DNA of 64,000 nucleotides. Source: CAWCTB01 sp963798275. Its GTDB lineage: Bacteria; Acidobacteriota; Terriglobia; Terriglobales; Acidobacteriaceae. Made by a program: the position numbers and the translations under genes. Of this stretch, positions 28,378 through 37,545 are shown piece after piece. The first letter of the stretch is position 1. Each line of letters opens with the position of its first letter. The stretch covers positions 124,001-188,000 of the forward strand of contig CAWCTB010000051.1 of the NCBI GenBank assembly GCA_963798275.1, written 5' to 3'. The notes beneath the pieces are model-generated. The model did no database searches and was not told where the DNA came from. It saw only the letters and a program-made list of their open reading frames with translations.

Positions 28378-28673
28378 TGGCGGGTGTCCCGCAATTTCGG
28401 GCCATCACTCTAAACAGCGGCATTGCAGAGAACGTCGTCGACTTCAGGGGCTGAAGCCCGACTTGATCACGCGGCTGACGGCACGGCTGAAGCCGTTGCT
28501 GAAAAAGTTCGTTCAAGGTGCTACCGGGGTTTACAGCTCCAATGTAGCAACGTCTTCGACGCTGGCCTGAAGGCGCGGCTCTACCCGGGACCTCGTCTTT
28601 CAGCAGCCTCTCGAAGCCGTGCCCTTTCAAGACGATACGGCCACGGTAAGAATCTTCGAGGCTCTGATCTTCG
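28378..28673. other. Gene-free spacer with GGCTGAAGCC-type hairpins
   Basis: No gene. The stretch holds loosely repeated GGGGCTGAAGCCC, ACGGCTGAAGCCGT and GGCCTGAAGGCGCGG units, each a small palindrome. They resemble the interior of the MITE-like element but lack its ends. Confidence 0.5.
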
Positions 28674-29715
28674 TCAGGGGGAGATATCTGTCCCGAACAG
28701 AGCAAGCTGTTCTTCCTGCGGTTGATTGTGCTTCGAGACGGCGGCCCGGTCGGTGATCTCGCGGGTGATGCCGTGCTTCTTGCGCAGCGCTGACATCAAC
28801 TCGGAGATGCGTTTCGCGTAGGCTTTGCCGACGAAGGCGCGGTCGGCGAAGCGCTTGCGGTAATCGTCCACCAAGTGAGGGAACTCCTTTGCGAGGAAGG
28901 GAAGGAAGACGCCCGCCGAACACGGCTTGAGGAAGAGCGGGTTGGCATAGATATACTTGCCGCCCACCTCCTTCGTCGCCTTCACCAGCTTGTCGAGTGC
29001 AGCGGGCGAGTCGGTAATGCCCGGCAGAACTGGGGCGCAGATCACGCCAGTTGGCACCCCCGCGAGGTTCAGTTGCTTCACGGCTTTCAGCCGCAGGTCC
29101 GGGCCGCGGAGCACGCGGCTCGAGAATTCGCGCGAGCCTGGCATTCAGCGTGGTGATGGTGAGATTGACGAACAGCTCGTTGTGCTGGGAGACGCGCCGC
29201 AGGAGTTCGACGTCGCGCAGGACGAGGTCGGACTTGGTGACGATGCCGATCAGCAGGCCGGAGTGTAACGCCATTTCTTCCAGGATTCCGCGCGTGACCT
29301 CGAAGCACTTCTCGGCAGGCTGATAGGGATCGGTTGCGGTGCCGATGGCGATCTCTTCACCGCGCTTCACCTTCTTCAGGTCGCGCCGCAGCAGGCAGGC
29401 GGCTTGCTGTTTCACGTAAATCTTGCGCTCGAAGTCGAGGCCGTCGCGCATCTCCATGAACTCGTGGGTGTAGCGCGCATAGCAATACTTGCAGGCGAAC
29501 TCACAGCCGCGGTAGGGATTGATCGTCCAGGTGAACGGCATCTGCCGCTTGGAGACGCAGCGGTTCAGCAGCGCTCGCGAGGGCAGGGTAAAGTACTCGA
29601 CGAAGTGTCCTTGGCGGAGGGACTCGCCTTGCGCGGCGAGTCTGGCGATTCCGACGAGTTCCGGCTTGGCGCCGGGGGTGGAATCGGGGTCTTCGATTTG
29701 GATCAGGGGGTACAT
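28674..29715 (-). CDS. Radical SAM protein (SplB/Rv2578c-like group; one frameshift)
   Basis: The frame from 29715 runs to about 29110 and continues one frame over to 28674, giving about 346 residues. The iron-sulfur motif Cys-Glu-Phe-Ala-Cys-Lys-Tyr-Cys-Tyr is near residue 71, preceded by Asn-Pro-Tyr-Arg-Gly. The Gly-Thr-Ala-Thr-Asp-Pro-Tyr-Gln-Pro-Ala-Glu block that follows is typical of the spore-photoproduct-lyase-related radical SAM group often found in soil bacteria and actinobacteria (Rv2578c type). Its reaction is unknown. The frame break is one base in a GCGCGAG/CTCGAG-rich stretch. Confidence 0.85.
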
Positions 29716-29964
29716 GAGGCGGCCGGCATGTTCGCTTTTTGTTCGCTATAGAATAGTCCTAGACAGATGGCCGAGTCAAGAACCTGTGCGCTGGAAACGT
29801 CAGGCAACGGCACTATTCCCGAGAGTGAAGTTTTGTCTTAAGTCGCGCCGAGCAACCTACTGATTACAAATCTGTAGCATTTGTCCGAAACGGAAACGAC
29901 GGAACTTATTCAAGCACCCCGGCGTATGCTCCGTGAGCACCTTTTGCTGCACCCTGGAGGACTC

Positions 29965-30465
29965 GTGAAAACCTCGTTTTGCCTCGTACATCGATTGCTG
30001 GCTGGCGCTCTGCTCACCATCCCATGCCTTTGCGCCGCTGCGCAGTCGCCGAAGGCCGCGCCGCTTCCGGAAGACACGCTGTACCGGACGATCGCGACTC
30101 TGGACACCGAACTCTTTGATGCGGTGAACCGGTGCGACATGCAGAAGGTCGACAGCTTCTGGGCGGACGACGCGGAGTTCTACCATGACAAGACTGGATT
30201 GATGGTCGGTCGCAAGAACATCACGGAAGCGATCAAGAACAACCTATGCGGCAAGGTGAATCGCCAACTGGTGCCGGGAACGCTGGAAGTGTATCCCCTG
30301 AACGGCTACGGCGCAGTAGAGATAGGCGTGCATCGTTTCTATCATCCTTACGAACAGGATCACGGCGAGGTGGGTGAAGCGAAGTTCATTCACATCTGGC
30401 AGAACAAAGATGGAGCGTGGAAGGTTACGCGCGTGATCAGCTATGACCACGGGTCCGCCAAGTGA
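29965..30465 (+). CDS. Secreted NTF2-like (DUF4440-type) protein
   Basis: A 166-residue protein from the GTG at 29965, with GGAGG five bases upstream. A signal peptide ends Leu-Cys-Ala-Ala-Ala-Gln. The rest has the cone-shaped NTF2-like fold pattern: a first helix pair (Leu-Phe-Asp-Ala-Val-Asn), Phe-Trp-Ala-Asp-Asp-Ala-Glu-Phe, Val-Gly-Arg, and a final Trp-Lys-Val-Thr-Arg-Val-Ile-Ser-Tyr-Asp-His strand. Many such proteins have unknown substrates. It stands alone, with no clear operon partner. Confidence 0.8.
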   Translation: MKTSFCLVHRLLAGALLTIPCLCAAAQSPKAAPLPEDTLYRTIATLDTELFDAVNRCDMQKVDSFWADDAEFYHDKTGLMVGRKNITEAIKNNLCGKVNRQLVPGTLEVYPLNGYGAVEIGVHRFYHPYEQDHGEVGEAKFIHIWQNKDGAWKVTRVISYDHGSAK

Positions 30466-30590
30466 GGGGAAGCCGATGCAGTTCCCAGGCAGAGGGGCGC
30501 CTCCGTACGCGACTGGGTGCTCCCAAAGGCATTACCGCCAGCGCTTTCACGTGGCCTGGTTGTGGACGGAAAGCCCTCCGCCAATCTCAT

Positions 30591-31298
30591 TCAGGTCGGC
30601 CGCACCGAGAAAAACAGATTCAGCATCAGCCCAAGACCATTCACCTGCTGATTAGGAGCCCGGCCGGTGTTGTTCTCATGCTCATAGTAGGGATTGAATT
30701 CGAAGTGCTTGCGGACCGGCAACAGGCAACCCGCATAAAGCGCGGTTGTGCTCCACTTTTCATACTGACTGAGGTAGTAGAACTCGGCGCTTGCGTAAGG
30801 CGAAAAATGATACGAGCGAAGGGCCACCGTCCTTTCGATCTCGATGCGGTTTCGATAGCGCCAGACGAAGCGGCCGGCCTTCCAGTCGAGATCGGCGCGA
30901 TTGCGGTCCGTGACCAGGAGACGGCCAGTGATGGGGGCGTGAAAAGTCATAACCGGCTCGATCCGGTTGGTGGCTGGCGCATGATCGCCTTCCGGGAGGT
31001 AGCGGTATCCGATCGAAAGCACCATCAACCTTGTCTTACGATCGTCCAGATCGTAAGTCGTAATGTGTCTTAACCTGGCAAGGGGCTTGACGAAATAATC
31101 GATGCTCGGACCGATTTCCCATTGGGTTGGATCGCCGCCTTGCCGCGTTTCCTTTACCTGGCCGTAACCTCGGATCGCAGAAGTGAGCCTGACGTAAGTA
31201 TCGATCTCAGGAAAGAACTGAACCGTCTGGGCAAACCCAGGCAGACATGCGCCGAGAAGAATGAGAGCACCTGCAAATTGCCGCTTGCCAACTCGCAT
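30591..31298 (-). CDS. DUF2490-family outer-membrane protein
   Basis: A 235-residue protein with a signal peptide ending Gly-Phe-Ala-Gln and an alternating polar/aromatic pattern typical of a small beta-barrel. The pattern Arg-Tyr-Arg-Asn-Arg-Ile-Glu near the middle and the C-terminal Gly-Leu-Met-Leu-Asn-Leu-Phe-Phe are typical of DUF2490. Function unknown. Confidence 0.75.
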   Translation of the reverse strand: MRVGKRQFAGALILLGACLPGFAQTVQFFPEIDTYVRLTSAIRGYGQVKETRQGGDPTQWEIGPSIDYFVKPLARLRHITTYDLDDRKTRLMVLSIGYRYLPEGDHAPATNRIEPVMTFHAPITGRLLVTDRNRADLDWKAGRFVWRYRNRIEIERTVALRSYHFSPYASAEFYYLSQYEKWSTTALYAGCLLPVRKHFEFNPYYEHENNTGRAPNQQVNGLGLMLNLFFSVRPT

Positions 31299-31478
31299 CG
31301 TTAAGAACTATCGGTGTCGAAGAGGGGCAGGATATTACCTTTCTGCATCAGGCACAAGAATTAGTCGGGCACGACCCCACATTTACATTAAAGGCCGGAT
31401 TGACGGCAGGCCGCGCACCACAAGCGAGAGGCGTCGCCGGAAGCAGTGCTGGAAACGGGGCACTCGCGCACCGCGGTT

Positions 31479-32870
31479 TTAGTCCTCGAAGTGTCCGAAG
31501 AGATTGTTGAGCGACTCGGCCAGGGTGGGGTGAGCGAAGACCGCTTCTTGCAAGACGGTGTAGGGCAGCTTACCCATCATGGCGATTTGAAGTTGCGCCA
31601 TGATCTCACCGCCTTCGATGCCGAGGACGGCGGCTCCGAGAATCTCGCCCGAGGATGTATCGACGACAGCTTTCATGAAGCCGCGAGTTTCGTCGACTTC
31701 CAGGGCGCGGGCGACTGAGGTCATGGGCATCTTGGCCACTTTGATCTTGCGGCCCGTCGCGCGGGCTTCCTGCTCCGACATTCCGACGCGGCCAAGCTGG
31801 GGATCGATGAAGACAGTGTAGGGAACCAAGCGATTCCTGGTGGTGGCGTTGCCGTGCTCGATGAGGTTCGTCCGGATGATGCGGAAGTCGTCGTAGGAGA
31901 TGTGCGTGAACGCCGGACCGCCGTTGATGTCACCGAGTGCATAGATGCCGGGGGCGTTGGTCTCGAGGCGCTCGTTGACGGGAATGAATCCGCGCTGGTT
32001 GGTGGCGATGCCGGCAGCAGCAAGGTTGAGGGCTTCAGAGTTGGGCACGCGTCCCGTGGCCACGAGCAGATGGCTGCCTTCTAAAGTGCGGGAGCCGTCA
32101 GCGAGGCGAACCTTGAGCCGGGTAGTGGAATCTGCACGCGAGACCGACTCGGCGTTCGCGTTTAAGCAAACTTCGATGCCGTCCTGGCGGAGGATGTCGG
32201 CGACGGCTTCGGCTACGTCTTTGTCTTCGCGGGCCAGCAAGAGCGGACCGTTCTGCACGATGGTGACGCGGGCGCCGAGACGCCGGAACAACTGGCCGAA
32301 CTCGAGACCGACGTAGCCGCCTCCGAGGACGAGCAGGTGCCCGGGGACTTCGGCAAGTTCCATGATCGAGGTGCTGTCGAGGAAGGGAACGGTACTAAGG
32401 CCATCGAGTTTGGGAACAGCGGGGCGGCATCCGGCGTTGAGGAAGATGCGCTCGGCGGTCAGGGTTTGTTCGCCGCCGCTTTTCAGGCGAACGGTGAGCG
32501 CCTTTGGGCCGGTGAAGGCGGCCTCGCCGTAGATCAGGTCGAGGTTGGCAGTCTGCTCGATGCGCTGCTCGCTGCCACCGCGAAAACTGGCGACGATGTC
32601 GCGCTTGCGCTGCCGGACGCGAGCCATGTCGATTTGAATCGGACCGATCCCAACCCCGTAATCGGCGCCACGGCGAGCGAGGTACGCTACGCGGCCGCTG
32701 GCAATCATCGTTTTGGTAGGGGTGCAGCCTTCGTTGATGCAGGTGCCGCCAACATGGACGCGCTCAACCAGAGCGGTGCGCATTCCGGCAGCAGCGAGTG
32801 CCTGGCAGAGCGGCGTACCTCCCTGGCCGGAGCCGACGACTACCGCGTCATAGTGTTGGACAGAAGGCAT
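31479..32870 (-). CDS. FAD-dependent pyridine nucleotide-disulfide oxidoreductase (MerA/Lpd-like)
   Basis: A 463-residue flavoprotein with the FAD-binding Gly13-Ser-Gly-Gln-Gly-Gly, the redox disulfide Cys44-x4-Cys49 (Gly-Gly-Thr-Cys-Ile-Asn-Glu-Gly-Cys), the NAD(P)-binding Gly-Gly-Gly-Tyr-Val-Gly, and the catalytic base pair His447-Pro-x-x-Glu452 at the C-terminus. It lacks the N-terminal metal-binding domain and C-terminal Cys pair of true mercuric reductase. It is probably a dihydrolipoamide dehydrogenase-like or unassigned reductase. The DUF4126 gene lies 45 bases upstream in the same direction, so the two may be cotranscribed. Confidence 0.88.
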   Translation of the reverse strand: MPSVQHYDAVVVGSGQGGTPLCQALAAAGMRTALVERVHVGGTCINEGCTPTKTMIASGRVAYLARRGADYGVGIGPIQIDMARVRQRKRDIVASFRGGSEQRIEQTANLDLIYGEAAFTGPKALTVRLKSGGEQTLTAERIFLNAGCRPAVPKLDGLSTVPFLDSTSIMELAEVPGHLLVLGGGYVGLEFGQLFRRLGARVTIVQNGPLLLAREDKDVAEAVADILRQDGIEVCLNANAESVSRADSTTRLKVRLADGSRTLEGSHLLVATGRVPNSEALNLAAAGIATNQRGFIPVNERLETNAPGIYALGDINGGPAFTHISYDDFRIIRTNLIEHGNATTRNRLVPYTVFIDPQLGRVGMSEQEARATGRKIKVAKMPMTSVARALEVDETRGFMKAVVDTSSGEILGAAVLGIEGGEIMAQLQIAMMGKLPYTVLQEAVFAHPTLAESLNNLFGHFED

Positions 32871-32915
32871 ATTGCGTCACGTATGCGGCGTGCAGCGAAG
32901 TTCGAAACAACGAAA

Positions 32916-33377
32916 CTAGAAACGCGATACGATCCAGAGCGAACCGCCGATGGTGACCAGATCTTCCAGCACTGCGACGACGAAATCAGGCGTACCCAGC
33001 GCTTTGACCAGCCGGGTGCGCACCTGGTAGCCGCCGAACGCGCCCGCGACGCCGCCGACGGCTCCGAGAATGGCCCCCACAGCGTGGTTCTGATCACCGG
33101 CCATGGCGACGCAGGCGCCGGCCAATCCTCCGAAGAGGATGCGAGCGATGAGCCCGGGCGGCGCGGTACGGCTGGGCGTCTTGGGTAACTTGTCGGCAAC
33201 GAGTTCGATGAGCGCCAGAATGCTGAAGAAGGCGACTGCGGCAGTGGAGCCCATCCAGGCCAGAGGACCGCGCAGCATGATCCATCCCAAGTGTGCCGCC
33301 CAAGTGGTGATGGCCGTCGGCGTAAGCGAGCGGAGGCCGGTAAGCACTCCGATGAGCAGGGCGAGAAAGAGCGTCAT
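32916..33377 (-). CDS. DUF4126-family membrane protein
   Basis: A 153-residue hydrophobic protein with about four helices, starting at the ATG at 33377; a GTG four codons earlier is also possible. It has the family start (Gly-Leu-Arg-Ser-Leu-Thr-Pro) and Gly-Gly-x8-Gly-Gly repeats near the end. Its function is unknown. It sits just upstream of the flavin oxidoreductase. Confidence 0.78.
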   Translation of the reverse strand: MTLFLALLIGVLTGLRSLTPTAITTWAAHLGWIMLRGPLAWMGSTAAVAFFSILALIELVADKLPKTPSRTAPPGLIARILFGGLAGACVAMAGDQNHAVGAILGAVGGVAGAFGGYQVRTRLVKALGTPDFVVAVLEDLVTIGGSLWIVSRF

Positions 33378-33566
33378 GACGTACCCCACATACCTTTCGT
33401 TGATTGCCTGAGGTCTTACTGCGTCGATGGCCCTGAAAGCCTGGAGCCTGGGACTGTGAGCTGCTTGATCACCCGGCCCCGCAGTCCGGATGGCAGTACC
33501 GTAATTTAGATTGGCGAGATTGTCTGTCCAAATCTAGCTCACGGATTTGCAGGGCGGGACAGGCGA

Positions 33567-33572
33567 TATAAT
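33567..33572 (+). promoter_or_regulatory. Possible -10 box overlapping the TPR gene start
   Basis: A perfect TATAAT ends six bases before the most plausible start codon of the TPR gene (a TTG at 33579). Best -35 match is TTGCAG at 33547, only 14 bases away, so the promoter is not ideal. Confidence 0.3.
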
Positions 33573-33578
33573 GACCGT

Positions 33579-35231
33579 TTGCGGCGCACTACTTTCATTC
33601 TTCTGGTGTTTATCGGTGTTGCTTGGATTTCCGGCGGTGCAGCCCATGCACAGACGCAGGTCGGGACCCGGACGCTGATGGTCATGCCCTTCGACAACCA
33701 GTCGAAGATGCCGGGGCTGGAGTGGATTAGCGAGGCATTCCCGGAGATATTGTCGCAGCGGATGGCATCGGCCAAGCTGTATGTCATCAGCCGGGAAGAC
33801 CGCAGGTATGCCTTCGATCACACCGGCATCCCGGAGACGGTGCGGCCCTCGCGAGCGACCATCTACGGCATCGCCGAGCAAATGGATGCCGACTATGTTG
33901 TGCTGGGCAGCTATGACTTCGATGGCAATCGATTCAGGGCCAAGGCGCAGTTGCTCGACATGAAGAAGCTGCGGCTGTCGCAGAGCTATGAGAGCAGCGG
34001 CCCGCTGACCTCGCTGGTCGACATAGAGACGGCGCTGGCCTGGGACCTGCTGCAGCAGATGCCCAATCCTCCGACGATCAGCCGCGAGCAATTTCTGGAG
34101 ACCTCGAAGCCGATACGGCTGGACGCGTTTGAGAGCTATATTCGTGGCCTGATGGACACCGACCGGCAGCAGAAGATACGGCATTTTCGCGAGGCCGCGC
34201 GGTTGAATCCGAATTACACGCTGGCCATGCTGCAGTTGGGCAAGACTTACTACAGCGGGCACGAATATGAGCTGGCCTCGTTGTGGCTGGGCCGCATACC
34301 CAAAACCGATCCGGTCGCCGGAGAAGCCAACTTCCTGATAGGGATGTCCGAGTACTATCTTGGCAATTACGACAAAGCATACGGCGCCTTCAACTTTCTG
34401 GCCAACCGCCTGCCGCTGACCGAGGTGTACAACAACCTGGGCGTGGTGGAGGAGCGGCGGGGGAGAAAGAACTCGGCGGTGGAGTATTTCAGCAAGGCGG
34501 TAAACCTCGACCCCAGCGCCGCGGACTACCATTTCAACCTGGCAGTCGCGCTCTTCAAGAACGGCGATAATGCAGGAGCCGCGCGCCAGCTTCGCGAAGA
34601 ACTGCAGCGCAAGCCGAACGACGCAGAAGCGAAGTCGCTGTTGGAGATGATCGGCCGGGGAGTCACGGCATCCTCGTTAAGTCAAGGCCCGTCGAGTGTG
34701 GCGGTGAACGGCCTGGTAGGCGTGCCTCCGGGCGCGGCGGCCGCGGCTCAGGCGCACATTCCGCCAGAGCGCATCAAGCGGAATTACAACGAAGCTACCT
34801 ATCGCCAGCTTGAACTGGAGATCGAAAATCTGCAGGAACAGCGGCTGGCCAAAAGCGATCCCAAGTCGCGCGCCGCTTATCACGTCCAGCACGGTACCCA
34901 GTTGCTGGCGCAAAACGCCATGCCCGAAGCGGAGAAGGAGTTCCGCGAGGCCATTGCCACCGACTCAAACAACCCTGCTGCCCACGCCGGTATGGCCCAG
35001 GTGCTGGAGCAGAAGGGCGATGCTTCTAATGCGCGGGCAGAAGCGCAGATGGCGATCCGTCTGCAACCGAATGTGGAGGCTTACCTGGTGCTGGCGCGGC
35101 TTGACCTGAAACAGAACCAGGTCGAGGCGGCAGCTGACGCGGTAACCCGGGCCTTGAAGCTGGACCCCTCCAACAGCAGCGCGCAAGCCTTGCAGCAAGA
35201 AGTCACTGCAAAACAGATCGCATCGCACTAA
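33579..35231 (+). CDS. Secreted TPR protein with TolB/FlgO-like N-terminal domain
   Basis: A 550-residue protein whose signal peptide (Arg-Arg-Thr-Thr-Phe-Ile-Leu, cut near Ala-His-Ala-Gln) begins at a TTG at 33579; the nearby ATG at 33571 is out of frame. Residues 35-190 resemble the alpha/beta domain that senses or binds in FlgO/TolB-like proteins (Val-Met-Pro-Phe-Asp-Asn-Gln). From about 200 on there are at least six tetratricopeptide repeats, in two blocks split by a Pro/Ala linker near 370-400. It is probably a periplasmic scaffold. NfeD follows 29 bases later. Confidence 0.8.
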   Translation: MRRTTFILLVFIGVAWISGGAAHAQTQVGTRTLMVMPFDNQSKMPGLEWISEAFPEILSQRMASAKLYVISREDRRYAFDHTGIPETVRPSRATIYGIAEQMDADYVVLGSYDFDGNRFRAKAQLLDMKKLRLSQSYESSGPLTSLVDIETALAWDLLQQMPNPPTISREQFLETSKPIRLDAFESYIRGLMDTDRQQKIRHFREAARLNPNYTLAMLQLGKTYYSGHEYELASLWLGRIPKTDPVAGEANFLIGMSEYYLGNYDKAYGAFNFLANRLPLTEVYNNLGVVEERRGRKNSAVEYFSKAVNLDPSAADYHFNLAVALFKNGDNAGAARQLREELQRKPNDAEAKSLLEMIGRGVTASSLSQGPSSVAVNGLVGVPPGAAAAAQAHIPPERIKRNYNEATYRQLELEIENLQEQRLAKSDPKSRAAYHVQHGTQLLAQNAMPEAEKEFREAIATDSNNPAAHAGMAQVLEQKGDASNARAEAQMAIRLQPNVEAYLVLARLDLKQNQVEAAADAVTRALKLDPSNSSAQALQQEVTAKQIASH

Positions 35232-35248
35232 GATAGAGGAGTTCTCCG

Positions 35249-35256
35249 AAAGGAGG
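35249..35256 (+). promoter_or_regulatory. Strong ribosome-binding site of the NfeD gene
   Basis: AAAGGAGG lies four bases before the ATG at 35261. It is the best match to the anti-Shine-Dalgarno sequence seen in the window and fixes that start. Confidence 0.7.
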
Positions 35257-35260
35257 CCAC

Positions 35261-36541
35261 ATGACCCGCGCGCGTTGTTCCTTCCTTGGCCTGCTGTGGG
35301 TTCTTTTCCTGGTGACGGCCGGCTCGGCCACCATCATTAAAATCCGGGTTGACGACACCATCCAGCCGATCAGCGACGAATACATCGGCCGTGCCATCGA
35401 GCAGGCACGCCAGACGAACGCCGATGCCGTTCTGATCGAACTGCGCACGCCGGGCGGACTGGTCGATTCCACCCGGTCGATCGTGCAGAAGATTCTCACC
35501 TCGCCGTCTCCCGTGATCGTGTATGTGGCGCCCACGGGAGCCAGTGCGGCGTCGGCCGGGTTCTTCATTCTGGAATCAGCCGATGTGGCTGCGATGGCAC
35601 CGGGTACGAATACTGGCGCGGCGCACCCGGTTTCGATTACCGGACAGAAGGTCGAAGACGTGATGAAGACCAAGCTGGAGAACGATGCCGCGGCCTTCAT
35701 GCGTTCGTTTGTGGGACCGCGCGGGAGGAACGTCCAACTGGCGGAAAGTGCGGTGCGGGAGTCGAAGTCGTGGACCGATCAGGAAGCGCTGCAGCTCCAC
35801 CTGATTGACGTGGTTGCCAAGGACCAGGATGACCTTTTCCGCCAGTTGGAAGGCCGGACCATCAAGCGGTTCGACGGTAAGGAAGTTACGTTGCACCTGG
35901 TGGGAAAACCGGTCGAAGATTTGCCGATGACGGTGCGGCAGCGCATTCTGGATTTTCTGGTCGATCCGAATATCGCGTTCCTGGTATTTGCCATCGGGGC
36001 GCTGGCGCTGTACGCGGAACTGAACCATCCCGGAGCGGTGGTGCCGGGTGTAGTGGGTGTGGTGTTTATTCTGCTGGCGCTGTTTGCCCTGAACCTGCTG
36101 CCGACGCGCTACGCCTCACTGGTTCTGATCGTGGGTGCATTCGTGTTGTTTGCCCTGGAGGCGAAGTTCGCGACGCATGGAGTGCTGGGCATAGGCGGTA
36201 TCGCGCTGCTCACCCTGGGCGGCCTGCTGCTGGTCGATGGACCCATTCCCGAATTACGGGTGCGGTTGTGGACTTCGCTGGCCATCAGCGTTCCGCTGGG
36301 GCTGATCACGATCTTCCTGATGACGATTGCGCTGAAGGCACGACGAAGTAAGGTGGTGACGGGCGAACAGGGAATTCTGGGCGCCGTGGGCGAGGCGCGC
36401 ACGGAAATCGATCCCGAAGGCAAGGTCTTCGTCCTGGGTGAGTTGTGGAACGCTCACGCACGCACGCGGGTGCGCCTGGGAGAGCAGGTGGTGGTGCGCA
36501 AAGTGGAAGGACTGGAACTGGAGGTCGAGAAGAAAGGCTGA
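35261..36541 (+). CDS. NfeD-type membrane-bound serine protease (ClpP-class)
   Basis: A 426-residue protein with a signal peptide, a ClpP-class protease domain, about four membrane helices (residues 230-350) and a C-terminal beta-barrel (OB-like) NfeD domain. The nucleophile serine lies in Gly-Ala-Ser-Ala-Ala-Ser-Ala-Gly and the catalytic lysine in Met-Lys-Thr-Lys, as in archaeal PH1510, which cleaves the stomatin partner. The slipin gene follows at 36733. It lies in an operon with the TPR gene upstream. Confidence 0.9.
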   Translation: MTRARCSFLGLLWVLFLVTAGSATIIKIRVDDTIQPISDEYIGRAIEQARQTNADAVLIELRTPGGLVDSTRSIVQKILTSPSPVIVYVAPTGASAASAGFFILESADVAAMAPGTNTGAAHPVSITGQKVEDVMKTKLENDAAAFMRSFVGPRGRNVQLAESAVRESKSWTDQEALQLHLIDVVAKDQDDLFRQLEGRTIKRFDGKEVTLHLVGKPVEDLPMTVRQRILDFLVDPNIAFLVFAIGALALYAELNHPGAVVPGVVGVVFILLALFALNLLPTRYASLVLIVGAFVLFALEAKFATHGVLGIGGIALLTLGGLLLVDGPIPELRVRLWTSLAISVPLGLITIFLMTIALKARRSKVVTGEQGILGAVGEARTEIDPEGKVFVLGELWNAHARTRVRLGEQVVVRKVEGLELEVEKKG

Positions 36542-36732
36542 AGCAGAGTAGAGAGTGTAGCCGCGGCAAGTAAGCGGGGCCGCCGGCTGAAGCCGGCTCA
36601 ATGCAAGAAAAAGGCGCGATGACGCCGCGCTAAAGCGCGGCTCTACCTGTTGCCGAGTTGGGTTACGGCTTAACTTGCGCCTACAATCGGAAGTAGTACC
36701 CGTTCTAAACTCTAGCTATCCGGAGGTTTCCG
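36542..36732. repeat. Intergenic hairpins between NfeD and slipin genes
   Basis: The stretch holds GCCGGCTGAAGCCGGC and CGCGCTAAAGCGCG palindromes (about 36582-36650) of the GGCTGAAGCC type. They might end or weaken transcription between the two genes. No gene. Confidence 0.5.
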
Positions 36733-37527
36733 GTGGATCTATTTGTCATTGTTCCGGTCGTAATCGTTCTGCTGTACCTGCTGAACTCGATCAAGATTCT
36801 GGCCGAGTACGAGCGGGGAGTGATTTTTCGCCTGGGCCGGTTGCTGGGAACCGCCAAGGGGCCGGGAATAATCCTGGTCTTCGTACCCATCGATCGCATG
36901 GTGAGGGTTTCGCTGCGGCAGGAGGCGCTGGAGGTGCCGCCGCAGGACATCATCACGCGCGATAACGTCACGCTGAAAGTGAACGCGGTCATTTTCCTGC
37001 GCGTGATCGATCCCAACAAGGCGGTGGTGGCGGTTTCGAACTACATGTACCAGACCTCGCAGTTTGCGCAGACCACGTTGCGCTCGGTGCTGGGCGAGGT
37101 CGACCTGGATGAACTGCTGGCCCACCGGGAGAAGATCAACTTGCGGTTGCAGACGATCCTCGACCAGCATACCGATCCCTGGGGCGTGAAGGTGACGGCC
37201 GTGGAAGTGAAGCAGGTGGACCTGCCCGAGACCATGACGCGAGCCATGGCCAAGCAGGCGGAGGCGGAGCGCGAGAAGCGGTCGAAGATCATCCACGCCG
37301 AGGGCGAGTTTGCGGCGGCGCAGCGGCTGATTGACGCGGCACATCTGCTGGCTTCGGAACCGGTCAGCATTCAGTTGCGATATTTGCAGACTTTGACCGA
37401 GATCGGGGTGGAGAAGAACACCACCATCATTTTCCCGGTTCCGGTCGACCTGCTGGCGGGATTGGAGAAGCTGGTGCAAGTCGACACGGCCAAGATCGCG
37501 TCCGAAGCCGGAGCGCAAGAAAAATAG
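36733..37527 (+). CDS. Slipin (stomatin/prohibitin family, SPFH domain)
   Basis: A 264-residue protein, from a GTG with GGAGG seven bases upstream, with one N-terminal membrane helix, the SPFH domain (Glu-Arg-Gly-Val-Ile-Phe-Arg-Leu-Gly-Arg and Pro-Pro-Gln-Asp) and a charged coiled coil (Ala-Glu-Ala-Glu-Arg-Glu-Lys-Arg). Bacterial slipins form membrane scaffold rings and are substrates or partners of NfeD proteases. This NfeD-slipin gene pair is conserved in many bacteria and archaea. Confidence 0.93.
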   Translation: MDLFVIVPVVIVLLYLLNSIKILAEYERGVIFRLGRLLGTAKGPGIILVFVPIDRMVRVSLRQEALEVPPQDIITRDNVTLKVNAVIFLRVIDPNKAVVAVSNYMYQTSQFAQTTLRSVLGEVDLDELLAHREKINLRLQTILDQHTDPWGVKVTAVEVKQVDLPETMTRAMAKQAEAEREKRSKIIHAEGEFAAAQRLIDAAHLLASEPVSIQLRYLQTLTEIGVEKNTTIIFPVPVDLLAGLEKLVQVDTAKIASEAGAQEK

Positions 37528-37545
37528 GAGCGGAGCACAAAGGCG

